From positions 1 to 29,757 of the forward strand of contig CAJUOD010000027.1 in NCBI GenBank assembly GCA_910587875.1: a stretch of 29,757 nt of DNA. The letters run 5' to 3'. Positions 1 through 7,797 of the stretch are shown one piece after another. Positions within the stretch are counted from its first letter, which is position 1; the number at the start of each line of letters is the position of its first letter. A program made the position numbers and the translations under genes. Below the pieces are notes generated by a model that made no database searches, was not told the DNA's origin, and was given only the letters and a program-made list of their open reading frames with translations. This DNA is from an uncultured Oscillibacter sp. Lineage in GTDB: Bacteria > Bacillota > Clostridia > Oscillospirales > Oscillospiraceae.

Positions 1-732
1 AAGGTCTTCTTCCACTCCTTCGGCACCTTCTCCAGCCGCCGGTGCTATGACCAGATCTACATGAGCGCGGCCTACGCCGGACTGAGCGTGCGGGTCCTGG
101 GCTCCGACGCGGGCGTGACGGCGGCCTTCAACGGCGGCACCCATATGCCCCTGGAGGATGCGGCCATGTACCTGTCCATCCCCACCGCCACGGTCATCGA
201 CCCCGCCGACTACGACCAGCTGGCCAGCGTGACCAAAGGACTGCTGAACGTGGAAGGCGTGAGCTTCACCCGCTTTGTCCGCAAGGGTATCGTCCAGGTT
301 TACGGCGAGGGCTCTGAGTTCGAGATCGGCAAGGGCGTGGTCCTGCATGAGAGCGATAAAGATCAGGCGACCATCATCACCTCCGGCATCATGGTGGACG
401 AGAGCCTGAAAGCCTATGAGGCCCTCCAGGCCGAGGGGATCAACGTTCGGGTCATCGACATGTTCACCTGGAAGCCCCTGGACGAGGAGCTGGTCGTCAA
501 GGCCGCCAAGGAGACCGGGGCCATTGTCACCGCTGAAAACCACAACACCTGCTGCGGCCTGGGCTCCGTCGTCGCCAACTGCCTGGCGAAGAACTGCCCG
601 ACGGTCCAGGAGTTCGTGGGCGTGCAGGACGAGTTCGGCCAGGTGGGTCCCCAGGATTTCCTGATGGACACCTACGGACTCCGTGCGGCCAACATTATCG
701 AGGCCGTCAAAAAGGCGATTTCTCGGAAGTAA
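1..732 (+). CDS. Transketolase C-terminal subunit (5' truncated by window edge)
   Basis: The reading frame is open from base 1 (KVFFHSFGTFSSRRCY precedes the first Met at 61), so the gene starts outside the window. The 243 visible residues cover the end of the pyrimidine-binding domain (GGTHMPLEDAAM, typical of transketolases) and the whole C-terminal domain (ATIITSGIMVDESLKAYEAL; AENHNTCCGLGSVVA). The size and end point fit the separate C-terminal subunit of a split transketolase, whose partner with the ThDP diphosphate domain would lie upstream. Such enzymes move a two-carbon ketol unit between sugar phosphates in the cytoplasm. The dehydrogenase gene follows after 42 bases with no terminator between, so the two are probably co-transcribed. 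Whether the substrate is a normal pentose phosphate or a special sugar cannot be read here. Confidence 0.88.
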   Translation, partial: KVFFHSFGTFSSRRCYDQIYMSAAYAGLSVRVLGSDAGVTAAFNGGTHMPLEDAAMYLSIPTATVIDPADYDQLASVTKGLLNVEGVSFTRFVRKGIVQVYGEGSEFEIGKGVVLHESDKDQATIITSGIMVDESLKAYEALQAEGINVRVIDMFTWKPLDEELVVKAAKETGAIVTAENHNTCCGLGSVVANCLAKNCPTVQEFVGVQDEFGQVGPQDFLMDTYGLRAANIIEAVKKAISRK

Positions 733-774
733 TTTTAGGCAAGCCTACAAAATTATAAAGGAGACTGATTCACT

Positions 775-1962
775 ATGGCTCAGAAAATGGACGCTTTTTC
801 CGCCGCTCTGATGGCCGATAAGCGCGAAATCATCTTTGCCCCCACCGTGTACAAGTTCGACACCTTCGCCGCCATGGCGGAGGAGTTCAAGCTGAATGAG
901 CGGGACGTGGTGCTGACCAACGAGTTCATCTACACCCCCTTCATGAAGGACCTTGGCCTCAAGTGCCAGTTCGTGTTCCAGGAGAAGTTCGGCGCCGGCG
1001 AGCCCTCCGAGGCCATGATCCAGACCATGTACGACGCCATCCCCTACGAGAGCTATGACCGGGTCATCGCCGTGGGCGGCGGCGCCATCATGGACCTGTG
1101 CAAGCTGCTGGGCTGCAAGCGCCCCGACACCGTGCACAACCTGTACTTCAAGCGCTTCCCCGTCCAGCATGAGAAAGACGTCATCGCCATCCCGACCACC
1201 TGCGGAACGGGCTCCGAGTGCACCAACATCTCCGTGGCGATTGTCAAGGACGAAAAAGACGGCGTGCTGACCGGCGGCGAGACCAAGCTGGGCCTGGTGT
1301 CCGACGACATCATCCCCAACAAGGTCTGCCTGATTCCGGACCTCATCAAGACCCTGCCCTACAAGCCCTTCGCCTGCTCCGCCATCGACGCGCTGGTGCA
1401 CGCCACCGAGTCCTTCCTGAGCCCCCACCGCAAGACCATGACCAGCGAGCTGTTCAGCGAGAAGGCCATGGACATGATTCTGAAGGGCTTCAAGCTCATC
1501 GACGAGAAGGGCCAGGACGCCCGGTTCGAGTATCTGGACCAGTTCGTTACCGCTTCTTTCTATGCTGGCATCGCCTTCCTGAAAGCCGGCTGCGGCCCTG
1601 TCCACGGCATGAGCTTCCCCCTGGGCGGCACCTATCACGTGGCCCACGGCGAGAGCAACTATATGCTGTTCGGAGCCATCATGGACTACTATGATGAGAA
1701 GAACCCCGACGGCGAAATCATGCGGTTCAAGGAGCTGGTGGCCCGGATTCTCGGCTGCGAGGCCAAGAACGCCATCCCCGAGATGAACGCCCTGCTGCAG
1801 CGCATCCTGCCTCTGCGTCCCTTGCGGGACTGCGGCTTCACCGAGGAGGACTTCAAGAAGTTCCCCCAGAGCGTGGAGGCCAACCAGCAGCGGCTGATGA
1901 CGAACGCCTACTATCCCTTCGACCTGGAGAGCGAGGAAGCCATCTATCGCAAGTGCTTCTAA
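775..1962 (+). CDS. 4hbD: Iron-containing alcohol dehydrogenase, 4-hydroxybutyrate dehydrogenase-like
   Basis: A 395-residue group III (iron) alcohol dehydrogenase. From memory of the family, it resembles Clostridium kluyveri 4-hydroxybutyrate dehydrogenase along its length: APTVYKFDT near the N-terminus, LTNEFIYTPF, VFQEKFGAGEPS, IPTTCGTGSE, TYHVAHGESNYM and the C-terminal QQRLMTNAYYPF all have close counterparts. The NAD-binding AVGGGAIMD starts at residue 99. The metal ligands are Asp205, His209, His277 and His291. It would interconvert 4-hydroxybutyrate and succinate semialdehyde with NAD(H) in the cytoplasm. The start has a clear AAAGGAG site 13 bases upstream. Co-transcription with a transketolase leaves room for a sugar-derived aldehyde or alcohol as substrate, so family is firm and substrate less so. 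Confidence 0.85.
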   Translation: MAQKMDAFSAALMADKREIIFAPTVYKFDTFAAMAEEFKLNERDVVLTNEFIYTPFMKDLGLKCQFVFQEKFGAGEPSEAMIQTMYDAIPYESYDRVIAVGGGAIMDLCKLLGCKRPDTVHNLYFKRFPVQHEKDVIAIPTTCGTGSECTNISVAIVKDEKDGVLTGGETKLGLVSDDIIPNKVCLIPDLIKTLPYKPFACSAIDALVHATESFLSPHRKTMTSELFSEKAMDMILKGFKLIDEKGQDARFEYLDQFVTASFYAGIAFLKAGCGPVHGMSFPLGGTYHVAHGESNYMLFGAIMDYYDEKNPDGEIMRFKELVARILGCEAKNAIPEMNALLQRILPLRPLRDCGFTEEDFKKFPQSVEANQQRLMTNAYYPFDLESEEAIYRKCF

Positions 1963-1980
1963 GCCAATCCGTCTATGCGA

Positions 1981-2018
1981 AAACCGCCCGGCATGTCAAA
2001 CATGCCGGGCGGTTTTTT
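1981..2018 (+). terminator. Rho-independent terminator after the dehydrogenase
   Basis: A perfect 15-bp stem (1981-1995 with 2001-2015), a TCAAA loop and a run of six T. It lies 18 bases after the stop codon. On the minus strand the stem is followed by TTTT, so it may also stop the convergent operon ending at 2058. Confidence 0.93.
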
Positions 2019-2057
2019 CTGCTTTCAGTCTGGCACGCCTCTTGGGCAGGGGAAGCG

Positions 2058-2687
2058 CTATTCCTCCTCCTCCGGCGGCTCCGGGGAGTGAAGCTGGAAG
2101 ATCCTCTCAAAGAACAGGGAGATCAGCAGCACGGCGACGACGGGCATAAACACCACGGGCCACCACTTCTCGATGCAGAATACGGCGGTCTGGGCCGTCA
2201 GCAGCACCACCACGACGGTGCTGGGCAGGTGGGCGATGGTGAGCTGAAAGGCCGTGCGGAACAGTCCGCCCACGCCGTAGTCAAACCGCCCCAGCAGGGG
2301 GAACAGCCAGCACAGCACCCCCGCCGGGAGAATCAGCGCGAAGTAGTAGGCCACATAGAGCACATAGGCCCCGCCGCCCCAGCGTGTGCCGTACCAGTGG
2401 ACAATGTAGTGTCCCCCGAACAGCAGCAGGGCCAGGAACATGGCGATAAGCCCCGCCAGGAATCCCACCTTGAAATTCCGCAGGAAGGAGCGGAAGAAAT
2501 AGCCGAAGGCCCCGCTCTCCCGGCCCCGGACGCACTTGACCACCGTGTAGTACAGCGCCGCCGTGGCCGGGCCGATGGTAACCACGGGGAGGCACAGGCA
2601 CGCCCAGAAGATGGACAGCCCGAGGATGTCCACCAGGGTGCTCAGCCAGACCCAGATGCCCTTTTCCGGATTAAAGAACTCGCCCAC
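2058..2687 (-). CDS. YesL family (DUF624) membrane protein
   Basis: A 209-residue protein with the N-terminal pattern of YesL/DUF624 proteins: a short cytoplasmic start with FFNPEKGIWVWL, then a helix with LCLPVVTIGPATAALYY. About five hydrophobic segments follow, and the protein ends in an acidic tail (PEPPEEEE). The family is common in Firmicutes sugar-utilisation operons, often near ABC sugar transporters, but has no settled biochemical role. Translation starts at GTG (2685-2687). Its Shine-Dalgarno GGAGG runs directly on from the TAG stop of the rpiR-type gene upstream, which suggests translational coupling. It is the last gene of the minus-strand operon. Confidence 0.85.
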   Translation of the reverse strand: MGEFFNPEKGIWVWLSTLVDILGLSIFWACLCLPVVTIGPATAALYYTVVKCVRGRESGAFGYFFRSFLRNFKVGFLAGLIAMFLALLLFGGHYIVHWYGTRWGGGAYVLYVAYYFALILPAGVLCWLFPLLGRFDYGVGGLFRTAFQLTIAHLPSTVVVVLLTAQTAVFCIEKWWPVVFMPVVAVLLISLFFERIFQLHSPEPPEEEE

Positions 2688-2696
2688 GTCGGCCTC

Positions 2697-3551
2697 CTAT
2701 ACACACTTCTGCGTCAGCGCCTTGGCCACGGAGCGGCGGTTTCGCTCCGCCTCCTCCGGGTCCCGGCGGACGAACTCGCTGAGGAGCACCTCCACCACAT
2801 AGAGCTGGGCAATGAAGGCGGAGGAGGAGCCGAATTGGAAGGGCTGCTCGTTGGGCCCGCACAGCAGGACGGTGTCGGCGTAGGGGCTGGCCGGGGAGTT
2901 GAGGTAGCGGGTCACCAGGATCAGCCTGGCCCCCCGGCCCCGGATGATCTCCGCCGCCTCCAGCACCTCGTGGGTGGCGCCGGAGTGGGAGAAGTAGAGG
3001 ACCACGTCTTCTTTTGACAGGGTGGACAGCACCACGGCCTGCATGTGAGAGTCCTGAATGGTCTTAAATTTGGGGGACGTGGTGGAGAACTGGCCCCAGG
3101 CCGCCAGGGCCACCGCCGAGTGGTTGCCCTGGCCCAGGCAGATCACCTGGCCCGCCCCCTGCAGCAGGTCCACCGCCCTGGTGACGGCGGTCTCGGAGAG
3201 CATGTGGTAGGCGTTGTTCAGCTCGTCCTGTAGGGCGTGGAGCACCTTGCCCATGACGGCGGCGGTGGAATCCTCCTCTGTGATCTGGCTCCCCGGCCCG
3301 CTGAGGACCGCCCGGGCGGGCAGCGCCGCCCGGGCCAGCTCCAGCTTGAAGTCGTTGAAGCCCGCCAGCTTCAGCTTCCGGCAGAACAGGGACACGGTGG
3401 ACACCGCCACGCCGCACCGGGCGCTTAGGTCGGTGATGCTGATATACTGGGTCTCCTCCTGGTGCTCCAGCACGTAGTCGGCGATCTTCCGCTCCGCGCG
3501 GGTGAAGCGCTCGTACTCCTGGAGCATCAGCGCGATAATGTCCTTGCCCAT
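2697..3551 (-). CDS. MurR/RpiR family transcriptional regulator
   Basis: A 284-residue regulator. Residues 1-80 form the RpiR-type helix-turn-helix domain (YERFTRAERKIADYVLEH, then ITDLSARCGVAVSTVSLFCRKL). Residues about 110-260 form a SIS sugar-phosphate-binding domain, with the characteristic LYFSHSGATHEVLEAAEIIRGRGA segment of a SIS fold. Family members sense phosphorylated sugars and act as repressors or activators. It lies between the epimerase gene (33 bases upstream) and yesL (9 bases downstream), so it probably controls its own operon. A candidate operator is the palindrome over the -10 of the operon promoter at 6252-6273. The start has an AAAAGGAG site. Confidence 0.9.
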   Translation of the reverse strand: MGKDIIALMLQEYERFTRAERKIADYVLEHQEETQYISITDLSARCGVAVSTVSLFCRKLKLAGFNDFKLELARAALPARAVLSGPGSQITEEDSTAAVMGKVLHALQDELNNAYHMLSETAVTRAVDLLQGAGQVICLGQGNHSAVALAAWGQFSTTSPKFKTIQDSHMQAVVLSTLSKEDVVLYFSHSGATHEVLEAAEIIRGRGARLILVTRYLNSPASPYADTVLLCGPNEQPFQFGSSSAFIAQLYVVEVLLSEFVRRDPEEAERNRRSVAKALTQKCV

Positions 3552-3584
3552 CCGCGTCTCCTTTTAATCTTGTAACGTCCGCGT

Positions 3585-4787
3585 TTATTCGCCCAGAATT
3601 TCCCCAATCAGCTTGTCCACCAGGATCATGCTCCGGGGCAGATGGAAGGGCCCCTTGAAGGTGCTGCCCTTGGTGCTGGGCTCCGTGGGCAGGCCGTCCC
3701 GGCGGAGGTAGCCGTACCACTCGCCGTATTCCGGGTCGGCGAAGTGGGCCTTGCAGTAGTCCAGGGTCTTGTAGAACCAGTCCAGATACTTCTCGTCCCC
3801 GGTGTCCCGGTAGAGCATCACGGAGGAGATCAGAATCTCGTTGTGGGGCCACCAGAGCTTCATGTCGTGCTCATAGGCCTCCGGGGGCTTGCCCAGGCAG
3901 TCGGTGAAGTACAGCAGCCCGCCGTACTCCTCGTCCCACCCGGCGGCGATGGCCCAGTCGAACATGTCCGCCGCCTTTTGGACGAGGGACTTGTCCCCGG
4001 TCCGCTGGGCGTGCTCCAGCAGGAACCACACGCCCTCGATGTCGTGGCCGGGGTTGACCGTGCGGCCCTCGGTGTAATAGAGCCGGGGCGTGCCGTCCAC
4101 GTCCACATTCTCCAGGGTGCATTTCAGGTCGGGCTTCACGTGGTATTTGAAGATGTCGTCCACGCACTGCTGGGCCCGCTCCTCGTAGAGGGCCTTCCGC
4201 TCCGGGTCCGTCCGCAGCAGCACGCCGGTGACGTTCAGGATGATCATGGGCGTGCCGAAGGCCCGGCCCGTCCGGGTCTCCGGAATGGTCTTGGGCCCCA
4301 TGCCCACGGGATCGGGTTTGCCCCGGCTCAGGTCCCAGTAGAGGTCATAGCACTGCCGGGCCCGCTCCAGGCGGGACTTGTCCCCCGTCACGCCGTAGTA
4401 CTCGGCATTGGCGATGGCGCAGAAGGCCTCAGAGAAGTAGTAACGCCGCTGGCGCAGGGGCTGGCCCTCCGCCGTGACGGTGAAATACATCCGGTCGCCG
4501 CAGGCGTGGTTGAAGCAGTGGGCCTCCATGAAGTCCAGGCAGCTCTTGGACGCGTCCAGCCACTCCTGCTTCACCCCGTAATTGTGGCACAGGAAGGCGA
4601 AGATCCAGCCGCAGCGGCCCTGCATCCAGACGCTCTTGTCCGTGGAGTAGATCTCACCCTTCCGGTCCAGGCAGGTGTACACGCCGCCGTGTTCACGGTC
4701 CATGCCGTGCTCCAGCCAGAAGGCGGCGGAGCGCTCCAGCTCCCCCCGGACCCAGGCCCGGGCTTCCAGTAATTTTTGCCGGTCCAT
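3585..4787 (-). CDS. N-acylglucosamine 2-epimerase (AGE/RnBP) family protein
   Basis: A 400-residue (alpha/alpha)6-barrel protein of the AGE family, whose members interconvert GlcNAc and ManNAc or epimerise other sugars such as cellobiose or mannose. Visible family signatures are YSTDKSVWMQGRCGWIFA near residue 47, YYFSEAFC near 116, VNPGHDIEGVWFLLE at 245-259, KLWWPHNE at 310-317 and the C-terminal KGPFHLPRSM. His248 and His382 fit the conserved catalytic pair. It lies 15 bases after the ROK-family gene, and an AGE enzyme with a sugar kinase suggests a route epimerising then phosphorylating an amino sugar or hexose. No NanA-type lyase or NagA/NagB is visible here, so the substrate is open. 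Confidence 0.87.
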   Translation of the reverse strand: MDRQKLLEARAWVRGELERSAAFWLEHGMDREHGGVYTCLDRKGEIYSTDKSVWMQGRCGWIFAFLCHNYGVKQEWLDASKSCLDFMEAHCFNHACGDRMYFTVTAEGQPLRQRRYYFSEAFCAIANAEYYGVTGDKSRLERARQCYDLYWDLSRGKPDPVGMGPKTIPETRTGRAFGTPMIILNVTGVLLRTDPERKALYEERAQQCVDDIFKYHVKPDLKCTLENVDVDGTPRLYYTEGRTVNPGHDIEGVWFLLEHAQRTGDKSLVQKAADMFDWAIAAGWDEEYGGLLYFTDCLGKPPEAYEHDMKLWWPHNEILISSVMLYRDTGDEKYLDWFYKTLDYCKAHFADPEYGEWYGYLRRDGLPTEPSTKGSTFKGPFHLPRSMILVDKLIGEILGE

Positions 4788-4802
4788 ACGCGTTCCCTCC
4801 CG

Positions 4803-6185
4803 TTATTTCTTGATCTCCGGCAGGCTGGCGGCGGCCATGGACTGGCCCACCCGGCGGAACTTCTCATCCGGCAGCTCGGGGACGATCTTCCCCTCCAGCT
4901 CCGGGTACTCGTCCGCCAGCACCTTCTTGGCGGTGTCCAGGATCAGGTCGCCGCCCTTGCCGCTCATGACCCGGCCCAGCAGCAGCACGTGGCGGCAGCC
5001 GTACAGGTCGAAGTAATAGGCCAGGGTGTGTCCCAGGTAGACGCCAATGGACTCATAGACCTTGGCGGCCCGGGGGTCGTCCTCCGCCATGAGGGCCTGG
5101 ACGGCCTTCAGCTTCTCGGCGGGGGAGGCGCTCTCGTCCAGCTCGATGCCCGCACGGGGGGCCAGCTTGATGACGCCGTCCTGGGAGAAGTATTTCACGC
5201 CGCAGCCGATGTCGCCGCTCCACTCGTCCCGCATGGCGTCCGGCTGGGCGTCCACGGGGACGAAGGCCAGCTCGTTGAGCCAGCCGGTAATCCGGCCTTC
5301 CTCGTCCACGTATCCCACGGCCTCGCTGGTGCCCATGGCGATTCCCAGGACGCTGTTGTCGCTGAGGCTCATGGCTCCCGCCAGGGCGGAGACGTCTCCG
5401 TCGTTGATGACGCAGTAGGGCACGTCCCCGAAGGTGTCCCGGATGGCCCGGATGTAGATGTCCTTGACCTTTTCGTCGTAGATTTCCTTGGGGACCTTGA
5501 GGAAGAGGGAGGCGTTCATGGTCCGGTTGTTGATGAACACGCCGGCGGAGCTGACGCCCACCGCGTCCACCCGGGGCATGTGCTCGGCGGCGGATTTCAG
5601 GGCGGAGACAATGCCGTCGTAGTGATAGTCCGGGTCGGGAGTGATCTTGGGGAACCAGACGACCTCCTCGGAGTAGACCGTCTCGCCGTCGATGACGGCG
5701 GAGACCTTCCGGTCGGACCCGCCCGCGTCGAAGCCGATGCGGCAGCCCTCCATGTGGCCTCCGATGGCCTTGGGGGCGTCCTTGGCTTCGGGGATCTCGT
5801 CCACCAGGACGATTTCAAAGGGGTGCTCAAAGACATTGGCCATGTAGTCCCAGTCAAATTCCTGCTGCCCTCCGGCACAGTAGACGGATTTCAGGTACTC
5901 GCAGATGCCCTCGTCTCCGCTGACGTAGACCTTGAAGCCGCCCTTCATCCAGAGGATGGTCTTCACCAGGCGCTCGATGTAATAGCAGTCGGCCTCCTTC
6001 ATCTCCGGCGTGCCGTGAATGAAGGTATGGCAGGAGGCCATCTGGCCGTCCGCCCGCTCCACGGCGATGCCAACCGGCTTCTTCGCCGTGGCCAGGAAGG
6101 CGCGGTTGAACCGCATAAGGGGAATAAAGTCCGGGTCCAGGGAAGGCGTGTGCTTGAGCGTCACATTGATGCCAAAACGATCCAT
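4803..6185 (-). CDS. ROK family protein (sugar kinase-like) with unassigned N-terminal domain
   Basis: 460 residues, much longer than a typical ROK glucokinase of about 300. The ROK fold starts near residue 148 with the phosphate-binding segment RIGFDAGGSDRKVSAVIDG, followed by VDAVGVSSAG, VINDGDVSALAGAMSL and GIAMGTSEAVGYVD. The catalytic Asp of ROK kinases fits INDGD. The usual zinc site C-x-C-G-x-x-G-C is not seen; the nearest stretch is SGDIGCGVKYF. Residues 1-147 form an extra domain that I do not recognise (HTFIHGTPEMKEADCYYIER; GGFKVYVSGDEGICEYLKS). It heads the minus-strand operon and probably phosphorylates the sugar handled by the epimerase. Lack of a helix-turn-helix argues against a ROK repressor. 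Confidence 0.8.
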   Translation of the reverse strand: MDRFGINVTLKHTPSLDPDFIPLMRFNRAFLATAKKPVGIAVERADGQMASCHTFIHGTPEMKEADCYYIERLVKTILWMKGGFKVYVSGDEGICEYLKSVYCAGGQQEFDWDYMANVFEHPFEIVLVDEIPEAKDAPKAIGGHMEGCRIGFDAGGSDRKVSAVIDGETVYSEEVVWFPKITPDPDYHYDGIVSALKSAAEHMPRVDAVGVSSAGVFINNRTMNASLFLKVPKEIYDEKVKDIYIRAIRDTFGDVPYCVINDGDVSALAGAMSLSDNSVLGIAMGTSEAVGYVDEEGRITGWLNELAFVPVDAQPDAMRDEWSGDIGCGVKYFSQDGVIKLAPRAGIELDESASPAEKLKAVQALMAEDDPRAAKVYESIGVYLGHTLAYYFDLYGCRHVLLLGRVMSGKGGDLILDTAKKVLADEYPELEGKIVPELPDEKFRRVGQSMAAASLPEIKK

Positions 6186-6251
6186 AACGATTCTCCTTTA
6201 TCCATTCGTTTAAACTGCGGGCGCCGCCGGGCGCTGTGTTCACAGGGTAAC

Positions 6252-6273
6252 AAATTGATGATATCACAAATTT
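6252..6273. promoter_or_regulatory. Palindrome over the -10 of the ROK/epimerase operon promoter (candidate operator)
   Basis: A 22-base imperfect palindrome centred on GATATC, in which 9 of 11 base pairs are symmetric. It covers the -10 box of the promoter at 6258-6286, a usual place for a repressor site. The operon-encoded RpiR protein or the neighbouring LacI protein could bind it; the assignment is inference. Confidence 0.5.
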
Positions 6274-6286
6274 ATCCAATTTTCAA
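6258..6286 (-). promoter_or_regulatory. Sigma-70-type promoter of the ROK/epimerase/rpiR/yesL operon
   Basis: On the minus strand: -35 TTGAAA (6281-6286), 17-bp spacer, -10 TATCAT (6258-6263). It lies 72 bases upstream of the ROK start codon, within an A/T-rich stretch unlike its surroundings. Confidence 0.75.
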
Positions 6287-6348
6287 TCCCTGGAATAGTT
6301 TCCCGTCGTATAGTTTGCTGGGACCTCCGGGCGTGGCGGGGAAGCAAA

Positions 6349-6372
6349 GGCCCCGGCGAAGCCGCCGGGGCC
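6349..6372 (-). terminator. GC-rich hairpin after the LacI regulator gene
   Basis: A perfect 10-bp stem (6349-6358 with 6363-6372) and a 4-base loop, 10 bases after the minus-strand stop. Only TTTG follows on the minus strand, so it is a weak intrinsic terminator or an mRNA-stabilising hairpin. Confidence 0.55.
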
Positions 6373-6382
6373 GGGTGCGCTC

Positions 6383-7417
6383 TTAAATTTCATCCCCGCT
6401 GTTGTACTTCGTGCGGATCAGGATGTCCGTGTAAAGCAGCTCCCGCTCCGGCGTTTTTCCGTTCAGCAGGTAGTTGTAGAGGATCTGGAGGGGCTGCCGC
6501 CCCTGCTCCAAGGCCACCTGGTCCAGGACGAAGCTCAAGTCCCCGCTTCGCAGCAGCTGCCGGTTGGGGGCGTTCAGGTCGTAAGCCACCACCCGGACCC
6601 GGCCCTTGCGGCGCTCGTCCTCAATGGCCCGGCAGACGCCCCGCTGGCCGTTGGAGGTGATATAGACGCAGGCCAGGGAGGGATACTCCCGGAGGGTGTG
6701 CTGGGCAATCTCGTGGGCGTAGTCGTCCCGGTCGAAGCAGGGCTGGAAGGGGAGGAGCTGGATGTCGCGGCTGTCCTCCAGCGTGTCGAGGAACCCCCGG
6801 AGGCGGCTGTAGTGGGCCCCGTTGTTGACGTGCCCGGCAATGGGGAGGACCAACCCGCCCCCGGGCAGCATCTGCCGGATCAGGCCCGCCGCCGTCTGCC
6901 CGGCCCGGTAGCTGTCCATGCCCACGAAGCACAGGCGTTTGCTGTCCGGCGCGTCGGTGTTGAAGGTCACCACCGGGACGCCCTGCTCATGGAGCTCGTC
7001 GATGCGCCGGACCAGGTCCGGAGTGTTGTTGGAGGCGACGGCCAAACCCGCGGCTCCCCAGTCCAGCAGCTCGTCCATCTGCCGGAGGACCTTGGCCGTG
7101 TCCCGGCCCTGGACCTCCCGGATGTCCACCTCCAGGCCGGAGACCCGCAGCTCCTCCGCGGCCTGCCGGGCCCCGGCGGCCACATCCTGCATGGTGGGCG
7201 TCTCGGCGGACTGGAGGATGGCCCCCAGCCGGAGGCCCTGCCGGGCCCGGACCAGGGCCTGCCCGATGGAGTTGGGCCGGTAGCCCAGCTCCTCCGCGAT
7301 CTTCTGGATGCGGGCGGCCACCTCCGGGTTCACCCGGCCCCGGTTGTGCAAGGCCCGGTCCACCGTCCCCCGGGAGACCCCCGCCAGCTCGGCGATCTGC
7401 TGCGAAGTCACCGCCAT
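6383..7417 (-). CDS. LacI family transcriptional regulator
   Basis: 344 residues with the standard LacI layout. The helix-turn-helix is at residues 4-24 (QQIAELAGVSRGTVDRALHN), followed by the hinge helix region (LGYRPNSIGQALVR) and a periplasmic-binding-protein-like sugar-sensing domain (RLGAILQS, VASNNTPDL, GMDSYRAGQTAAGLI, VYITSNGQRGV). The effector domain is of the D-ribose or inositol-binding-protein type (peripla_BP_4-like). It is divergent from the sodium/solute symporter across a 380-base region, and so probably controls symporter uptake and perhaps the iol genes beyond. A GAGGAGG site precedes the ATG. Confidence 0.92.
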   Translation of the reverse strand: MAVTSQQIAELAGVSRGTVDRALHNRGRVNPEVAARIQKIAEELGYRPNSIGQALVRARQGLRLGAILQSAETPTMQDVAAGARQAAEELRVSGLEVDIREVQGRDTAKVLRQMDELLDWGAAGLAVASNNTPDLVRRIDELHEQGVPVVTFNTDAPDSKRLCFVGMDSYRAGQTAAGLIRQMLPGGGLVLPIAGHVNNGAHYSRLRGFLDTLEDSRDIQLLPFQPCFDRDDYAHEIAQHTLREYPSLACVYITSNGQRGVCRAIEDERRKGRVRVVAYDLNAPNRQLLRSGDLSFVLDQVALEQGRQPLQILYNYLLNGKTPERELLYTDILIRTKYNSGDEI

Positions 7418-7450
7418 GATGCGCCCCTCCTCACTGTCTCATATGCGGGC

Positions 7451-7480
7451 ATTATAGCACATACCCCCGCCCCTTGGCAA
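7451..7480 (-). promoter_or_regulatory. Promoter of the LacI regulator gene
   Basis: On the minus strand: -35 TTGCCA (7475-7480), 18-bp spacer, -10 TATAAT (7451-7456), 33 bases upstream of the ATG. Confidence 0.7.
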
Positions 7481-7512
7481 GTGGATTTCCAGAATTCGCT
7501 CAAAAAGAACGC

Positions 7513-7526
7513 AATTGCACGCAATT
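7513..7526. promoter_or_regulatory. Candidate LacI-family operator between the divergent promoters
   Basis: AATTGC-AC-GCAATT is a perfect 6-bp inverted repeat with a 2-base centre. The same stretch also reads as two ACGCAATT copies ten bases apart (7509-7516 and 7519-7526). It sits upstream of the regulator's -35 and about 100 bases upstream of the symporter promoter. The size and symmetry suit LacI-family binding; the assignment is inference. Confidence 0.45.
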
Positions 7527-7622
7527 TTGAAAAGAAGCGGGGTGAAATGCACAAGAAAGCTCCCCTGGGTTTTCCGGCTTCTCCAAACTTTTGGTTTTTG
7601 AGGATTTTTGCCGAAATTCCCC

Positions 7623-7651
7623 TTGCGAACCGGGGATTTCTGTGGTATTTT
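7623..7651 (+). promoter_or_regulatory. Possible promoter of the symporter gene
   Basis: -35 TTGCGA (7623-7628), 17-bp spacer, -10 TATTTT (7646-7651). The -10 box is imperfect. The transcript would have a leader of about 140 bases in which I see no known riboswitch. Confidence 0.45.
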
Positions 7652-7797
7652 GATGTTAGTGAATCAAAAGACCCGTCCGGGGCCCCAAGGGCGCGTTGCC
7701 GCGCGTCCCCCGGCGGGACCGCTTGTCCGCCTCTCCAATGCGTGCGTTTTGCGTGCCTCTGTTTCCTTTCCAACAATCTGAATGGAGGCTGTACACA

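Noticed and set aside
7696..7797. Longer start for the symporter
   Set aside because: The added 34 residues are arginine-rich and unlike the N-terminus of SSS permeases. GGAGG lies just before ATG 7798.
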